Of a DNA stretch of 56,243 bases, positions 25,350 through 34,123 are shown one piece after another. Source of the stretch: Anaerolineaceae bacterium. GTDB taxonomy: Bacteria; Chloroflexota; Anaerolineae; Promineifilales; Promineifilaceae. Each line of letters begins with the position of its first letter. Within the stretch, counting starts at the first letter, position 1. Location: positions 1 to 56,243 of the forward strand of contig PABI01000149.1 in assembly GCA_002699125.1 (NCBI GenBank), given 5' to 3'. The notes under the pieces were generated by a model that was given only the letters and a program-made list of their open reading frames with translations, was not told the DNA's origin and did not search any database. The position numbers were made by a program, and so were the translations under genes.

Positions 25350-27158
25350 ATGGAGTTACCCATCCGTCGCTATGGGGATTTGATGTTTGAATATCTGTAC
25401 CCGCTGCGCCGCAAAGTATTTTTGCTGGCCGGGCTGATCTTCGCCACCCTGGCCTTGCAGCTCATTAACCCGCAAATCATTCGCAGCTTTATTGATACGG
25501 CCGTCACCAGCAGCGACAGCCAACCGCTCATCTGGGCCGGGGTTGTCTTCCTGGCCACCTCGCTGCTGCTGCAACTGGTCGGTGTGGCCGCCACCTACGT
25601 GGGGGAGGACGTGGGCTGGCAGTCTACCAACCAGCTCCGAGCCGACCTGGCGCGCCACTGCCTGCACCTGGACATGAGCTTTCACAATGAGCACACGCCG
25701 GGCGAAATGATCGAGCGCATCGACGGCGACGTAGCCAACATCGCCATCTTTTTTGCCCAGTTTGTCATCCGCATTGTGGGCAATCTGCTGCTGATTGCCG
25801 GGGTGCTCATCGTGCTGCTGTGGGAAGATTGGCGGATTTCATTGGCGCTGGGTGTGTTTACGGCCGTTTCTCTCTACGGTCTCAGTAAACTGCGCCAGGT
25901 CGCCGTGCCCGCCTGGAAAGCCGCCCGCGAAGCCAACGCCGACCTGATGGGCTTCATCGAGGAGCAGCTGGGCGGCACCGAAGACGTCCGTGCCAGCGGG
26001 GCCGTGCCCTACGTCATGCGCCGTCTGGTCGAATTCAGCCGGGTGCGCATGGCCAAAGAAATTGAGGGCGCCGACAAAAGCATCCTCATCATTATTTCCT
26101 GGATTGGCCTGTTTACGCTGGGGCAGCTCATTGCCATCCTCACCGGCTACTATCTGTTCCGCGCTGGGGTACTGACCGTGGGTACGGTTTACCTGGTGCT
26201 CAGCTACACCAGCGCCATCTTCCGCCCGCTGCGCGAGATTAGCAACCAGATTGAAAACATGCAGCAGGCGGCAGCGGGCATCGACCGGGTGGAACAACTC
26301 TACCGGGAAACCAGCCGCATCGCCAACAGCGGGCAAAACTGCCTGCCAGACGGCCCACTGGGCGTCGCCTTCGAGCGGGTTAACTTTGCCTACCACGACG
26401 AGCTCATCCTGCGCGACATCAACTTTCGGCTGGAACCGGGCGAGGTGCTGGGGCTGCTGGGCCGCACCGGCAGCGGCAAAACCACCATCACCCGCCTTTT
26501 GTTTCGCCTATATGAGGTGACGGACGGGGCGGTTTGTTTGGGTGAAAACGGCCACTTCGACAAGCTCAACTCAGTTGAGCCGCTCAGTGCAAGCCGTTCC
26601 CAAAACATCCAAACGCTCCCCCTGGCTCATCTGCGACAAAAAGTGGGCATGGTCACCCAGGAAGTACAGCTGTTCCGCGCCTCGGTGCGCGACAACCTCA
26701 CCTTCTTCAACCCCAACATCTCCGACGGGCGCATCCTGGCCGTGCTAGAGGATTTGGGGCTGGGCGATTGGTTCGCCGCGCTGCCGCACGGCCTGGACAC
26801 CGAATTGCAGTCCGAAGGAGCCAGCCTCTCCGCCGGGGAAGCGCAGCTGCTGGCCTTCACCCGCGTCTTTTTGCAGGACCCCGGCCTGGTGATTCTGGAT
26901 GAAGCATCGTCCCGGCTGGACCCGGCCACGGAGCGGCTCATCGAACGCGCCGTGGACAAACTGCTGCAAAACCGCACCGGCATCATCGTCGCCCACCGGC
27001 TGACGACGGTGCATCGGGCTGACAAGATCATGGTGCTGGCCCACGGCCGTATCCTGGAACACGACACCTACGACGCCCTGGCCAACAATCCGGCATCCCA
27101 CTTTGCCGAGCTGCTGCGGACTGGGTTAGAAGTGGAAGGTTTGCCAGTAGGCGAGTAG
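25350..27158 (+). CDS. ABC exporter half-transporter, subunit 1 (catalytic NBD)
   Basis: 602 residues: an N-terminal six-helix type I exporter membrane domain (about 15-300) and a C-terminal ATPase. Walker A is GRTGSGKTT, Walker B VILDEASSRLD with the catalytic Glu, H-loop IIVAHRLTTVH. The signature is LSAGEAQ rather than LSGGQ. An about 25-residue insertion (ENGHFDKLNSVEPLS) lies between Walker A and the Q-loop. The Shine-Dalgarno aaggagg directly precedes ATG 25350. Together with the next gene it forms a heterodimer (see findings). Substrate unknown: lipids, peptides and drugs are all possible for this class. Confidence 0.9.
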   Translation: MELPIRRYGDLMFEYLYPLRRKVFLLAGLIFATLALQLINPQIIRSFIDTAVTSSDSQPLIWAGVVFLATSLLLQLVGVAATYVGEDVGWQSTNQLRADLARHCLHLDMSFHNEHTPGEMIERIDGDVANIAIFFAQFVIRIVGNLLLIAGVLIVLLWEDWRISLALGVFTAVSLYGLSKLRQVAVPAWKAAREANADLMGFIEEQLGGTEDVRASGAVPYVMRRLVEFSRVRMAKEIEGADKSILIIISWIGLFTLGQLIAILTGYYLFRAGVLTVGTVYLVLSYTSAIFRPLREISNQIENMQQAAAGIDRVEQLYRETSRIANSGQNCLPDGPLGVAFERVNFAYHDELILRDINFRLEPGEVLGLLGRTGSGKTTITRLLFRLYEVTDGAVCLGENGHFDKLNSVEPLSASRSQNIQTLPLAHLRQKVGMVTQEVQLFRASVRDNLTFFNPNISDGRILAVLEDLGLGDWFAALPHGLDTELQSEGASLSAGEAQLLAFTRVFLQDPGLVILDEASSRLDPATERLIERAVDKLLQNRTGIIVAHRLTTVHRADKIMVLAHGRILEHDTYDALANNPASHFAELLRTGLEVEGLPVGE

Positions 27159-27235
27159 GCGAGTGGCGAGTGAAAAGTAAAAGTGAGAAGAATAACTGGC
27201 AAACTCACATACTCGCAGACTCGCAAACTTTTATA
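27156..27235. repeat. Intergenic inverted repeat, 'gcgagt / actcgc' family
   Basis: gtaggcgagtggcgagtgaaaag is answered by actcacatactcgcagactcgc. The stop of subunit 1 lies at its left edge. Confidence 0.55.
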
Positions 27236-27244
27236 AGGAGGAAC

Positions 27245-29035
27245 ATGACAACAATTAAAGAACCCACAGTAAATGTGCCAACGTGGAAGTTTATTCTGGA
27301 GCTGATTCGCTTTAAGCCGTGGCCACACTTTTTCAACCTGCTGTCACTCATTGCCCTCATGCTGGGTCAGTTAGGGCCGCCGTTGGTGATTCGCCACTTT
27401 TTTGACCTGCTCACCAATGAAGCCGCCGCCGCTTTCAATCTGACCACCCTGGTGGCGCTGCTGCTGGTGGTGGCAATCGGTCGCATGGGTGGCCGGCGCG
27501 GCATGATTAAGATGAATCGGCCGTTTATGCTGCATTCCCACGCCCTGCTGCACAAAAACATGCTCAGCCGCATTTTGCAGCGGCCCGGCGCGCGCTCCCT
27601 GCCGGAAGCGCCCGGCGAGGCCATCAGCCGCTTCCGCGGCGACGTGTGGGAAGTGCCATTTTACGCCCTGTGGATCAATGATGTGACGGCCAACGGCGTT
27701 TTTCTCATGTTTGCCCTGGCGATCATGATGAGCATCAACGCCCGCATTGCCCTGTTTGCCCTGGTGCCGCTGCTGCTGGTGATTGTGGTGGCCAACGGGG
27801 CTGCCGGGCGCATCCAGGCGTACCGGCAGGAGATGCGCAAGCGCAGCGGTATTGTCACCGGCTTCATCGCCGAGACGTTTGGCGCGGTGCAGGCGATCAA
27901 GGTCGCCTCGGCTGAAGACCGGGTGATCGACTACTTCGACACGCTCAACGAAAAGCGGCGGCAGGCGGCGCTGAAGGACCGGTTGTTCAATGAAGTGCTG
28001 GGCTCTATTTTCCAAAATTCAGGCAACATCGGCACGGCAATCATTTTGCTGCTGGCGGCACAAAGCTTGCAGGCCGGCGACTTTTCCGTCGGGGATTTTG
28101 CCCTGTTTGTTTCGTACCTGAGCAACGCAACGGGGTTTGTGGGTTTTTTGGGTTTCTTGCTGGCACGGTACAAACAAGCCACTGTCGCCGTGGGACGCAT
28201 GGTGCGTCTACTGCAAGGCGCGCCGCCGCTCAGCCTCGTAGAACACAGCCCGGTGCATATGTCCGGTCCGCTGCCGGAGATACCGTTTGTAGCGAAAACG
28301 GCCGTTCACCACCTCAACACACTCACCGTCCATAAGCTCAGCTACCAGCACCCTGACTCCGAGCGAGGCATCAGCGACATCAATCTGCATCTGCGCAAAG
28401 GCTCCTTCACCGTAGTGACCGGGCGGATTGGCGCGGGCAAAACCACCCTGCTGCGGGCACTGCTCGGCCTGCTTCCCCATCAGTCCGGGGAAATTTGCTG
28501 GAACGGCAAGCTGGTGACCCAGCCGGCAGAGTTCTTCGTACCGCCGCGTACAGCCTACACGGCCCAGGTGCCGCGCCTGTTCAGCGACACGCTGCGGCAA
28601 AATCTGCTGCTCGGCCTGCCAGAGGAACGAGTGGACATTCCTGCCGCCATCGAAGCCGCCATTCTGAACGAAGATGTAACCCAACTGGAAGATGGCCTGG
28701 ACACAAAGGTTGGCCCCAAGGGTGTGAAGCTATCTGGCGGGCAAATTCAGCGCTCGGCCACGGCGCGCATGTTCCTGCGCGATGCTGAACTGTACGTTTT
28801 TGACGATCTTTCCAGCGCGCTGGACGTGAACACAGAGAAGCAGTTGTGGACCCAGCTCTTCTCCCGCGAGTCCGTACCCACCTGCCTGGTAGTATCACAC
28901 CGGCGGGCGGCGTTACGGCAGGCCGATCACATTGTGGTGCTGAAGGACGGCCGTATCGAAGCCGAAGGCAAACTGGAAGAACTGCTCCTCACCAGCCCGG
29001 AAATGCAGCGGCTATGGGAAGGGGATATTCGATAG
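27245..29035 (+). CDS. ABC exporter half-transporter, subunit 2 (degenerate NBD)
   Basis: 596 residues with the same exporter architecture. Walker A is GRIGAGKTTLL and the signature is canonical (LSGGQIQRSA). Walker B reads LYVFDDLSSALD, with Asp in place of the catalytic Glu, and the H-loop is VVSHRRA. Start at ATG 27245 with aaggagga upstream; 25 upstream in-frame codons lie in repeat sequence. The stop codon (tag) lies at the left edge of a 'gagattggag' palindrome. It pairs with the upstream subunit. Confidence 0.9.
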   Translation: MTTIKEPTVNVPTWKFILELIRFKPWPHFFNLLSLIALMLGQLGPPLVIRHFFDLLTNEAAAAFNLTTLVALLLVVAIGRMGGRRGMIKMNRPFMLHSHALLHKNMLSRILQRPGARSLPEAPGEAISRFRGDVWEVPFYALWINDVTANGVFLMFALAIMMSINARIALFALVPLLLVIVVANGAAGRIQAYRQEMRKRSGIVTGFIAETFGAVQAIKVASAEDRVIDYFDTLNEKRRQAALKDRLFNEVLGSIFQNSGNIGTAIILLLAAQSLQAGDFSVGDFALFVSYLSNATGFVGFLGFLLARYKQATVAVGRMVRLLQGAPPLSLVEHSPVHMSGPLPEIPFVAKTAVHHLNTLTVHKLSYQHPDSERGISDINLHLRKGSFTVVTGRIGAGKTTLLRALLGLLPHQSGEICWNGKLVTQPAEFFVPPRTAYTAQVPRLFSDTLRQNLLLGLPEERVDIPAAIEAAILNEDVTQLEDGLDTKVGPKGVKLSGGQIQRSATARMFLRDAELYVFDDLSSALDVNTEKQLWTQLFSRESVPTCLVVSHRRAALRQADHIVVLKDGRIEAEGKLEELLLTSPEMQRLWEGDIR

Positions 29036-29085
29036 AGATTGGAGAGTGGAGAATGGAGATTGACAATCTCTAATCTCCACTCTCC
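29035..29085. repeat. 'gagattggag / ctctaatctcc' palindrome, intergenic copy
   Basis: gagattggagagtggagaa is mirrored by aatctctaatctccactctcc. The same sequence family lies inside queG (49513-49600) and, as a half copy, in trmD (39282-39318). Confidence 0.75.
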
Positions 29086-30158
29086 TTGCTCCGCTGCACG
29101 ACTGATCGATCGGAAATCCAGGGAGCATAGGGGGCAATGGTCAAAGCTGCCAGGGCCAGCAGCACATCATCGTAATTGACGCGCCAGCCGGCAAAATCGC
29201 GCCACGCCTGCTCGCGATCCGCTTTGAGGGGCACGTCTTGCGCCGCCAGCTTGTCGCACACCTCGTCAAACTCGTGGCGGCTGATGCTGATCGGCGTGTT
29301 GGGCGATGAGTTTGTTTCGTAGGGCAGGCCAAAAAAGTCGGCAATCTGGCGTAGGGCCAGGAAGCCGGCGCGAATGCAAAACGCCGCCTGCGGTTCAAAG
29401 CGCACGTCCACCGCCGACAAAATAAACGCGGCCGAATCCATCACGTTGCCTGCGGCCGTAATCCAGGAGCGCTGCGCCTGCGGTGAGCGGAAAAAGACCA
29501 GCGGCGAGAGCGAGGTGTGGCTCTCTTCCAGCTCGGCAAACCAGGTTTGCCAGCTCATCCAGACGTCGCGCAGCCGCTCCAGCTCGCCCGTGCGGTACGA
29601 GCGGGCTACCATTTCGACCACGGTGGGCGGCGAACCGGCGCGTGCTTCCCAGAGGACAACGGCCGTTTCCCGCCGGGAAAAAGCACTGTACATCGTGGGC
29701 AAGTAGGCAATCAGCATGGCTATCAGCACCAGGCCAATCATCGCCTCCGAAAATTCTAGCAGCTTGGACGCCGTGGTGTTCACCGAAGCATAACCCAGCG
29801 TCAACAGCGAGGAACCGCTCAGGTACAATAGCTCCGGCAGCGACCGTGGTTCCAGTGCCCAAAACAGGCAAATGTAACCAACCAAAATGAGCACCAACAG
29901 GATCATCGGCATCAAAAAAAGAGCCAGCGGCGGGAAAAAAGCCATAATCCGGTCCCGCTCGCCATACGTGGCCCGGCGCACCCGCAGTCGAAAAAAGAAG
30001 CCGATGGCCCGAAACACTGCCCGGGTCAGCCAGACATTGACGCCACGCGGCAGAATGAAGGTTTTGATGGCGGCAATGAGGGTGCCGCCGATGATGAAGA
30101 TACCTGTGAGGAAAACGGCCGTGCGCCAAATAATCATGCCTGTGCTTGTCGAATCCAT
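29070..30158 (-). CDS. Ion-channel-like membrane protein
   Basis: 362 residues. Hydrophobic segments lie near 9-35, 70-98 and 135-158, with a re-entrant stretch SGSSLLTLGYAS between the second and third that resembles a K+-channel pore loop (T-x-G-Y), though the usual second Gly is Ala. The C-terminal 200 residues are cytoplasmic and helical with no match. A two-helix channel or channel-derived sensor is the best guess; ion specificity cannot be claimed. It is convergent with the exporter subunit, with 34 nt between the stop codons, filled by a palindrome. Confidence 0.6.
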   Translation of the reverse strand: MDSTSTGMIIWRTAVFLTGIFIIGGTLIAAIKTFILPRGVNVWLTRAVFRAIGFFFRLRVRRATYGERDRIMAFFPPLALFLMPMILLVLILVGYICLFWALEPRSLPELLYLSGSSLLTLGYASVNTTASKLLEFSEAMIGLVLIAMLIAYLPTMYSAFSRRETAVVLWEARAGSPPTVVEMVARSYRTGELERLRDVWMSWQTWFAELEESHTSLSPLVFFRSPQAQRSWITAAGNVMDSAAFILSAVDVRFEPQAAFCIRAGFLALRQIADFFGLPYETNSSPNTPISISRHEFDEVCDKLAAQDVPLKADREQAWRDFAGWRVNYDDVLLALAALTIAPYAPWISDRSVVQRSKESGD

Positions 30159-30275
30159 ACTTCAATTATCACTGCTTCCTAACTTTGTGTCGATTCTGGT
30201 TTGGCACGTATTACCCGCTCCGCTAAAATCTTCTCATCTCCACTGTTTGATAAGTTCGATATTACCAACAAGAAT

Positions 30276-30339
30276 GGAACGCTGATTACCCTGATTTCCA
30301 TGATCATGGTGATCAGAAAGATCAGGCAAATCAGCGTCC
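30276..30339. repeat. Intergenic inverted repeat, 'gacgctgattaccctgat' family
   Basis: ggaacgctgattaccctgat on the left and atcaggcaaatcagcgtcc on the right, with a central tgatcatggtgatca palindrome. Confidence 0.75.
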
Positions 30340-30423
30340 TATGCAGCCGAAACCTCCCGCAGGTTCCTTCCAAAACGGCACTGTGTTATGAAGCCTGTGG
30401 GAGGTTGCTCACAAAGGAAACCC

Positions 30424-31245
30424 ATGAACTACAAAGATTTCCAGCACATCCTCTTTGAAAAACGCGATCCCCACATCCTGTGGCTGACCCTCAACCGTCC
30501 CGAGGTGCTCAACGCCGCTGATGCCCGCCTGCATACTGAGCTTGTCGAAGTGTGGCGCACCATCGACCACGATCCGGAGGTGCATGTCGCCGTCGTCACC
30601 GGCGCAGGCCGCGCCTTCTCGGCCGGGGGCGATTTACAGCTGGTGGAAAACGCTTACCAAAACCACGACGAGGTGATTCGCATTCTGGATGAAGCGCGCG
30701 ATCTGGTTTACAACATGCTCCATTGCAGCAAGCCGATCATTTCGGCGATTAACGGTGCGGCCGTTGGGGCCGGATTAGTCGTGGCGCTGCTGGCTGACAT
30801 CAGTATTGCCGGGGAGAGCGCCCGGCTGGCCGACGGGCACGTGCGCATGGGCGTGGCCGCCGGCGACCACGCGGCGATCATCTGGCCGCTACTGTGCGGC
30901 ATGGCCAAGGCCAAATATTACCTCATGACCAGCGACTTCGTCTCCGGCCCGGAAGCAGAGCGGCTGGGACTGGTGAGTCTGTGTGTGCCCGATGACGAAC
31001 TGCTGGACAAAGCAATGGCAGTGGCGACCAACCTGGCCAGCGGCCCGCGCCACGCCATCCGCTTCACCAAACGGGCCCTAAACCAGTGGCTGCTCCAGGC
31101 TGGCCCCATCTTCGACCATTCGCTGGCGCTGGAAATGCTCGGTTTCTTTTCTGAGGACATGATGGCCGGTGTGGAAGCGCTGCGCGAGAAACGGCCGCCT
31201 CGTTATCCCTCCAGCCAAAAAACAAATCACGAATCTAACGAATAA
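30424..31245 (+). CDS. Enoyl-CoA hydratase/isomerase (crotonase family)
   Basis: 273 residues. Oxyanion-hole segments are GAGRAFSAGGDL and INGAAVGAGLVVAL; the active-site helix reads HVRMGVAAGDHAAIIWPLL, where the usual Glu-containing pattern is replaced, so the catalysis may not be simple hydration. The start at ATG 30424 has aaaggaaa upstream; an earlier ATG at 30388 adds 12 residues without support. It lies directly before the phenylacetyl-CoA epoxidase genes and, like PaaF/PaaG, could handle the ring-opened product (inference). The last residues (QKTNHESNE) are encoded by 'acgaat' repeat words. Confidence 0.8.
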   Translation: MNYKDFQHILFEKRDPHILWLTLNRPEVLNAADARLHTELVEVWRTIDHDPEVHVAVVTGAGRAFSAGGDLQLVENAYQNHDEVIRILDEARDLVYNMLHCSKPIISAINGAAVGAGLVVALLADISIAGESARLADGHVRMGVAAGDHAAIIWPLLCGMAKAKYYLMTSDFVSGPEAERLGLVSLCVPDDELLDKAMAVATNLASGPRHAIRFTKRALNQWLLQAGPIFDHSLALEMLGFFSEDMMAGVEALREKRPPRYPSSQKTNHESNE

Positions 31246-31262
31246 ACGAATGGCACGAATCA
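31226..31262. repeat. One arm of the 'acgaataaacgaat' repeat
   Basis: aatcacgaatctaacgaataaacgaatggcacgaatcac overlaps the stop of the enoyl-CoA hydratase. The gap up to 31406 otherwise holds 'ctctgtg' words and the predicted -10 box of paaA. Confidence 0.5.
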
Positions 31263-31354
31263 CTCAAAAATCTCCGTGCAGCTCTGTGCCTTCTCTGTGT
31301 AACTCTGTGTTCCGTATTTTCTAAATTCTGCATAAGCGGAATCCCGATTTGTTG

Positions 31355-31360
31355 TATAAT
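31355..31360 (+). promoter_or_regulatory. -10 box upstream of paaA
   Basis: TATAAT after tttgttg, 46 nt before the paaA ATG. No good -35 is visible. Confidence 0.4.
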
Positions 31361-31406
31361 CATAGCCAACCCATGACAACCACTATTACCTGTTGAGGCA
31401 TTTGAA

Positions 31407-32357
31407 ATGATTGAAAAAATCCAAGAAGTTGACGACAAGTTAGCTGAGTTCGAATCCCGAATCGCGAGGGGCGAGAAAATCGAGCCGGGCGACTGGATGC
31501 CGGATGAATATCGCCGCCAGCTCATCCGCATGATCTCGCAGCACGCTCACAGCGAGGTGGTGGGGATGCTGCCGGAAGGGGCCTGGATTCCTCACGCACC
31601 CAGCCTGCGTCGCAAAATGGTCCTCATGGCCAAGGTGCAGGATGAAGCGGGGCACGGCCAATACCTGTACCATGCCGCCGAAACGCTGGGGGCCACCCGC
31701 GAGGAACTGCTGGACGCTTTGCTGACTGGCAAAGCCAAATACGCCAGCATCTTCAACTACCCCACCCTCACCTGGGCCGACGTGGCCTGGATTGGTTGGC
31801 TGGTAGACGGGGCGGCGATCAAGAACCAATTGATGTTGTCCCACGCCTCCTACGGTCCCTATTCGCGAGCAATGGTGCGCATCTGCGCTGAGGAAACATT
31901 TCACTACAAGCAGGGCAAGGAAATGATTGTCCATTACGCTACCAACGGCACGCCGGAGCAAAAAGCGATGGTGCAGGACGGTTTGAACCGCTGGTGGCCG
32001 CCTACGCTGATGATGTTTGGCCCGCACGACAGCGAATCGACCAATTCCGAAGTGCTTATGCGCTGGGGCATCAAAACCAAAAGCAACGACGAGCTGCGCC
32101 AGGAATTTATCAACGAAGAAGTGCCGGAGATTCAGGCGCTGGGGCTAACCATTCCCGATCCCGATCTTCATTTTGATGAAGAAAGCGGCAACTGGATCAT
32201 CGGCCCGATTGATTGGGATGAATTTTGGCGCGTGGTTAAAGGCCACGGCCCGATGAATGCCGAACGGCTGGCAGCCCGTCAAGAAGCGCATGACAACGGC
32301 CGTTGGGTCCGTGAAGCCATGGCCGCCTACGCAGAAAAGCAATCCAGCCATGTCTGA
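31407..32357 (+). CDS. paaA: 1,2-phenylacetyl-CoA epoxidase, catalytic subunit A
   Basis: 316 residues, the usual PaaA length. It is the di-iron monooxygenase subunit that epoxidises the aromatic ring of phenylacetyl-CoA. Ferritin-like iron ligands are seen in KVQDEAGHGQYLYH and CAEETFHYKQGKEM; MISQHAHSEVVGMLPEGAWIP and LNRWWPPTLMMFGPHD are family blocks. It overlaps paaB by 8 nt (ATGTCTGA), so translation is coupled. The reductase PaaE is not in the window. Confidence 0.95.
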   Translation: MIEKIQEVDDKLAEFESRIARGEKIEPGDWMPDEYRRQLIRMISQHAHSEVVGMLPEGAWIPHAPSLRRKMVLMAKVQDEAGHGQYLYHAAETLGATREELLDALLTGKAKYASIFNYPTLTWADVAWIGWLVDGAAIKNQLMLSHASYGPYSRAMVRICAEETFHYKQGKEMIVHYATNGTPEQKAMVQDGLNRWWPPTLMMFGPHDSESTNSEVLMRWGIKTKSNDELRQEFINEEVPEIQALGLTIPDPDLHFDEESGNWIIGPIDWDEFWRVVKGHGPMNAERLAARQEAHDNGRWVREAMAAYAEKQSSHV

Positions 32358-32919
32358 TACCCAATGGCCTCGCTATGAGGTATTCAAGCAAGATAATCCC
32401 CGGAAGCGGCACGAGGCAGTTGGATCCGTGCATGCGCCGGATGCGGAATTGGCGCTGCAAAATGCGCGCGATGTGTTTGTGCGACGGCCGTCTGCCGTAA
32501 GTTTGTGGGTAGTGCCGGCGCATACCATTTTAATGGTGACGCGGGAAGAGTTAGAAGCTAATCCCGAAATGTTGCGGGATGATGGGGATACAGAAAACCC
32601 ACGTCGACCCCGCTCAGTACAAGCGTTCCACATCTTCACCAAAACCAACCAGCGGCGCAGCATGACCTACGTGCAGCACGCGGGCCAGGTTGAAGCCGAA
32701 ACCGCCAAAATCGCCCTGCAAAAAGCGCTCGAATGTAAACAGTTTGACGCCGACAGCGTCTGGGTTTGGTGGGTGGTGCCGGAAGCACACATCATCCGCA
32801 GCGAGGACGATGATATCGACAGCCTGTTTGCCCCGGCTCAGGACAAAACGTACCGGCAGCAAAGCCATTACGGCTTTGTCAGCCCGCGCCGCCAAAAACG
32901 CGGCCGTCAAGATAAATAA
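32350..32919 (+). CDS. paaB: Phenylacetyl-CoA epoxidase subunit B, duplicated domain
   Basis: 189 residues, about twice the roughly 95 aa of proteobacterial PaaB. Two homologous halves are visible: YEVFKQDNPRKRHEAVGSVH...ALQNARDVF...SLWVVPAHTI (about 8-62) and FHIFTKTNQRRSMTYVQHAG...ALQKALECK...WVWWVVPEAHII (about 94-158). In known complexes PaaB bridges PaaAC dimers. A tandem version could supply two bridging units in one chain (inference). The start overlaps the paaA stop; the longer frame from 32257 lies inside paaA and is rejected. Confidence 0.88.
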   Translation: MSDTQWPRYEVFKQDNPRKRHEAVGSVHAPDAELALQNARDVFVRRPSAVSLWVVPAHTILMVTREELEANPEMLRDDGDTENPRRPRSVQAFHIFTKTNQRRSMTYVQHAGQVEAETAKIALQKALECKQFDADSVWVWWVVPEAHIIRSEDDDIDSLFAPAQDKTYRQQSHYGFVSPRRQKRGRQDK

Positions 32920-32926
32920 AATGGGA

Positions 32927-32955
32927 CGCTGATAAACGCAGATGACGCTGATTTC
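32927..32955. repeat. Single arm of the 'gacgctgat' repeat
   Basis: aaaatgggacgctgataaacgcagatgacgctgat without a matching right arm; the rest of the gap to paaC carries 'ctctgtg' words. Confidence 0.5.
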
Positions 32956-33022
32956 ACTCAAATTTCTCTGCGATACTCTGTGTCTTCTCTGTGAACCTCT
33001 GTGTTCCGCTTTTTAATACTAC

Positions 33023-33775
33023 ATGAACCAAACAATTCAACAAGTTCTCATTCAAAAATTGTTAGCGATGGCCGATGATGAACTCATCCTGGCCCATCGC
33101 AATTCGGAATGGATTGGGCATGGCCCGATTTTGGAAGAAGACATTGCCCTGGCCAACATTGCCCAGGATGAGCTGGGGCACGCCAACATCTGGTACGGAT
33201 TGGTGGAATCGTTCACTGGGGTCGAGCCGGATGAAATGGTCTTTTTCCGTGATACGGCCGATTTTCTTAATGTGCAATTGGTAGAACTGTCGCGCGGCGA
33301 TTGGGCGTTTACGATGCTGCGCCAATATTTGTTTGATGCTTACGAACTGCTGCTGCTGGATAAATTGCAGCACAGCAGCTACCGGCCATTGGCCGAAGCG
33401 TGCGCCAAAATTCGTAACGAAGAAATTTATCATCTGCGCCATACCAGCAACTGGATTAAGCGGCTGGGTTTGGGCACGGAAGAATCGAATCAGCGCACCC
33501 AGGCGGCGCTGGATGAATTATGGCCTTACGCCCAGCAGCTTTTTGTGCTGCTGCCGGGTGAATCGGTTTTGGTTGAAGAAAAGATTGTGCCGGATTTGGC
33601 TGCGCTGCATGAAGATTGGTTGGAACGGGTACGGCCATTCCTCACCGCCGCCAATCTCACCATCCCAACCAACCAAACCCCACCCACCAGCCGCAATGAA
33701 CACACGCCTCACCTCACCAACTTGCTCAGCGACATGCAAAAAGTAGCCCGGCTGAACCGAGAGGCAGTCTGGTAG
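33023..33775 (+). CDS. paaC: Phenylacetyl-CoA epoxidase structural subunit C
   Basis: 250 residues. Ferritin-like partner of PaaA with HRNSEWIGHGPILEEDIALANIAQDELGHA and RNEEIYHLRHT as family blocks, followed by a WLERVRPFL region near the C terminus. It scaffolds the catalytic subunit and binds no iron in characterised systems. It is separated from paaB by about 100 nt of repeat words and from paaD by a foreign broken gene, instead of the tight paaABCDE spacing usual elsewhere. Confidence 0.93.
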   Translation: MNQTIQQVLIQKLLAMADDELILAHRNSEWIGHGPILEEDIALANIAQDELGHANIWYGLVESFTGVEPDEMVFFRDTADFLNVQLVELSRGDWAFTMLRQYLFDAYELLLLDKLQHSSYRPLAEACAKIRNEEIYHLRHTSNWIKRLGLGTEESNQRTQAALDELWPYAQQLFVLLPGESVLVEEKIVPDLAALHEDWLERVRPFLTAANLTIPTNQTPPTSRNEHTPHLTNLLSDMQKVARLNREAVW

Positions 33776-33806
33776 CCAGAAGTTTAAGTGATCGGAATTG
33801 ATTCCT

Positions 33807-34120
33807 ATGAGCAGCAGTATTGAAAATTTACAGGAATGGTATTTATCAAAGTGCGATGAAAACTGGGAACATATGTATGGCATCAAGATCGAGACGTTGG
33901 ATAATCCAGGGTGGCATTATTCATAGATTTGCGCGACACAGAACTTGACGGTGTTGAATTCTCAGGTTATTCATACGGTTTGGGAGACGAAGCAGAAACA
34001 AGCGGTGACAACTGGCTAATCTGCAAAGTAGAGAAGCAAAAGTTCACTGGCTTTGGCGGTCCTCAAAAATTAGAAGAGATGATAAATATTTTCCTATCAT
34101 GGGCTAGATCAAGTTCATAA
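33807..34120 (+). pseudogene. Imm53-like immunity protein, frameshifted
   Basis: Frame 1 from ATG 33807 reads LQEWYLSKCDENWEHMYGIKIETLDNPGWHYS and stops at 33921-33923. The frame starting at GTG 33911 continues IDLRDTELDGVEFSGYSYG...DNWLICKVEKQKFTGFGGPQKLEEMINIFLSWA to 34120. Joined by inserting one base near 33918-33922, they give an uninterrupted protein of about 104 residues with the look of the Imm53 immunity family (LQEWY, GxxIxTLDNPGW, IDLxxTEL, GGPxKLEEML). The AT-rich composition and lack of ACGGCCGT set it apart. It lies between paaC and paaD. Confidence 0.65.
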
Positions 34121-34123
34121 AAA

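Noticed and set aside
31440..31465. gttcgaatccc resembling a tRNA T-loop
   Set aside because: It lies in the paaA coding frame and no acceptor stem or anticodon arm surrounds it.
32257..32349. Upstream extension of paaB
   Set aside because: The 31 codons lie inside paaA in another frame; the ATG at 32350 matches the family start.
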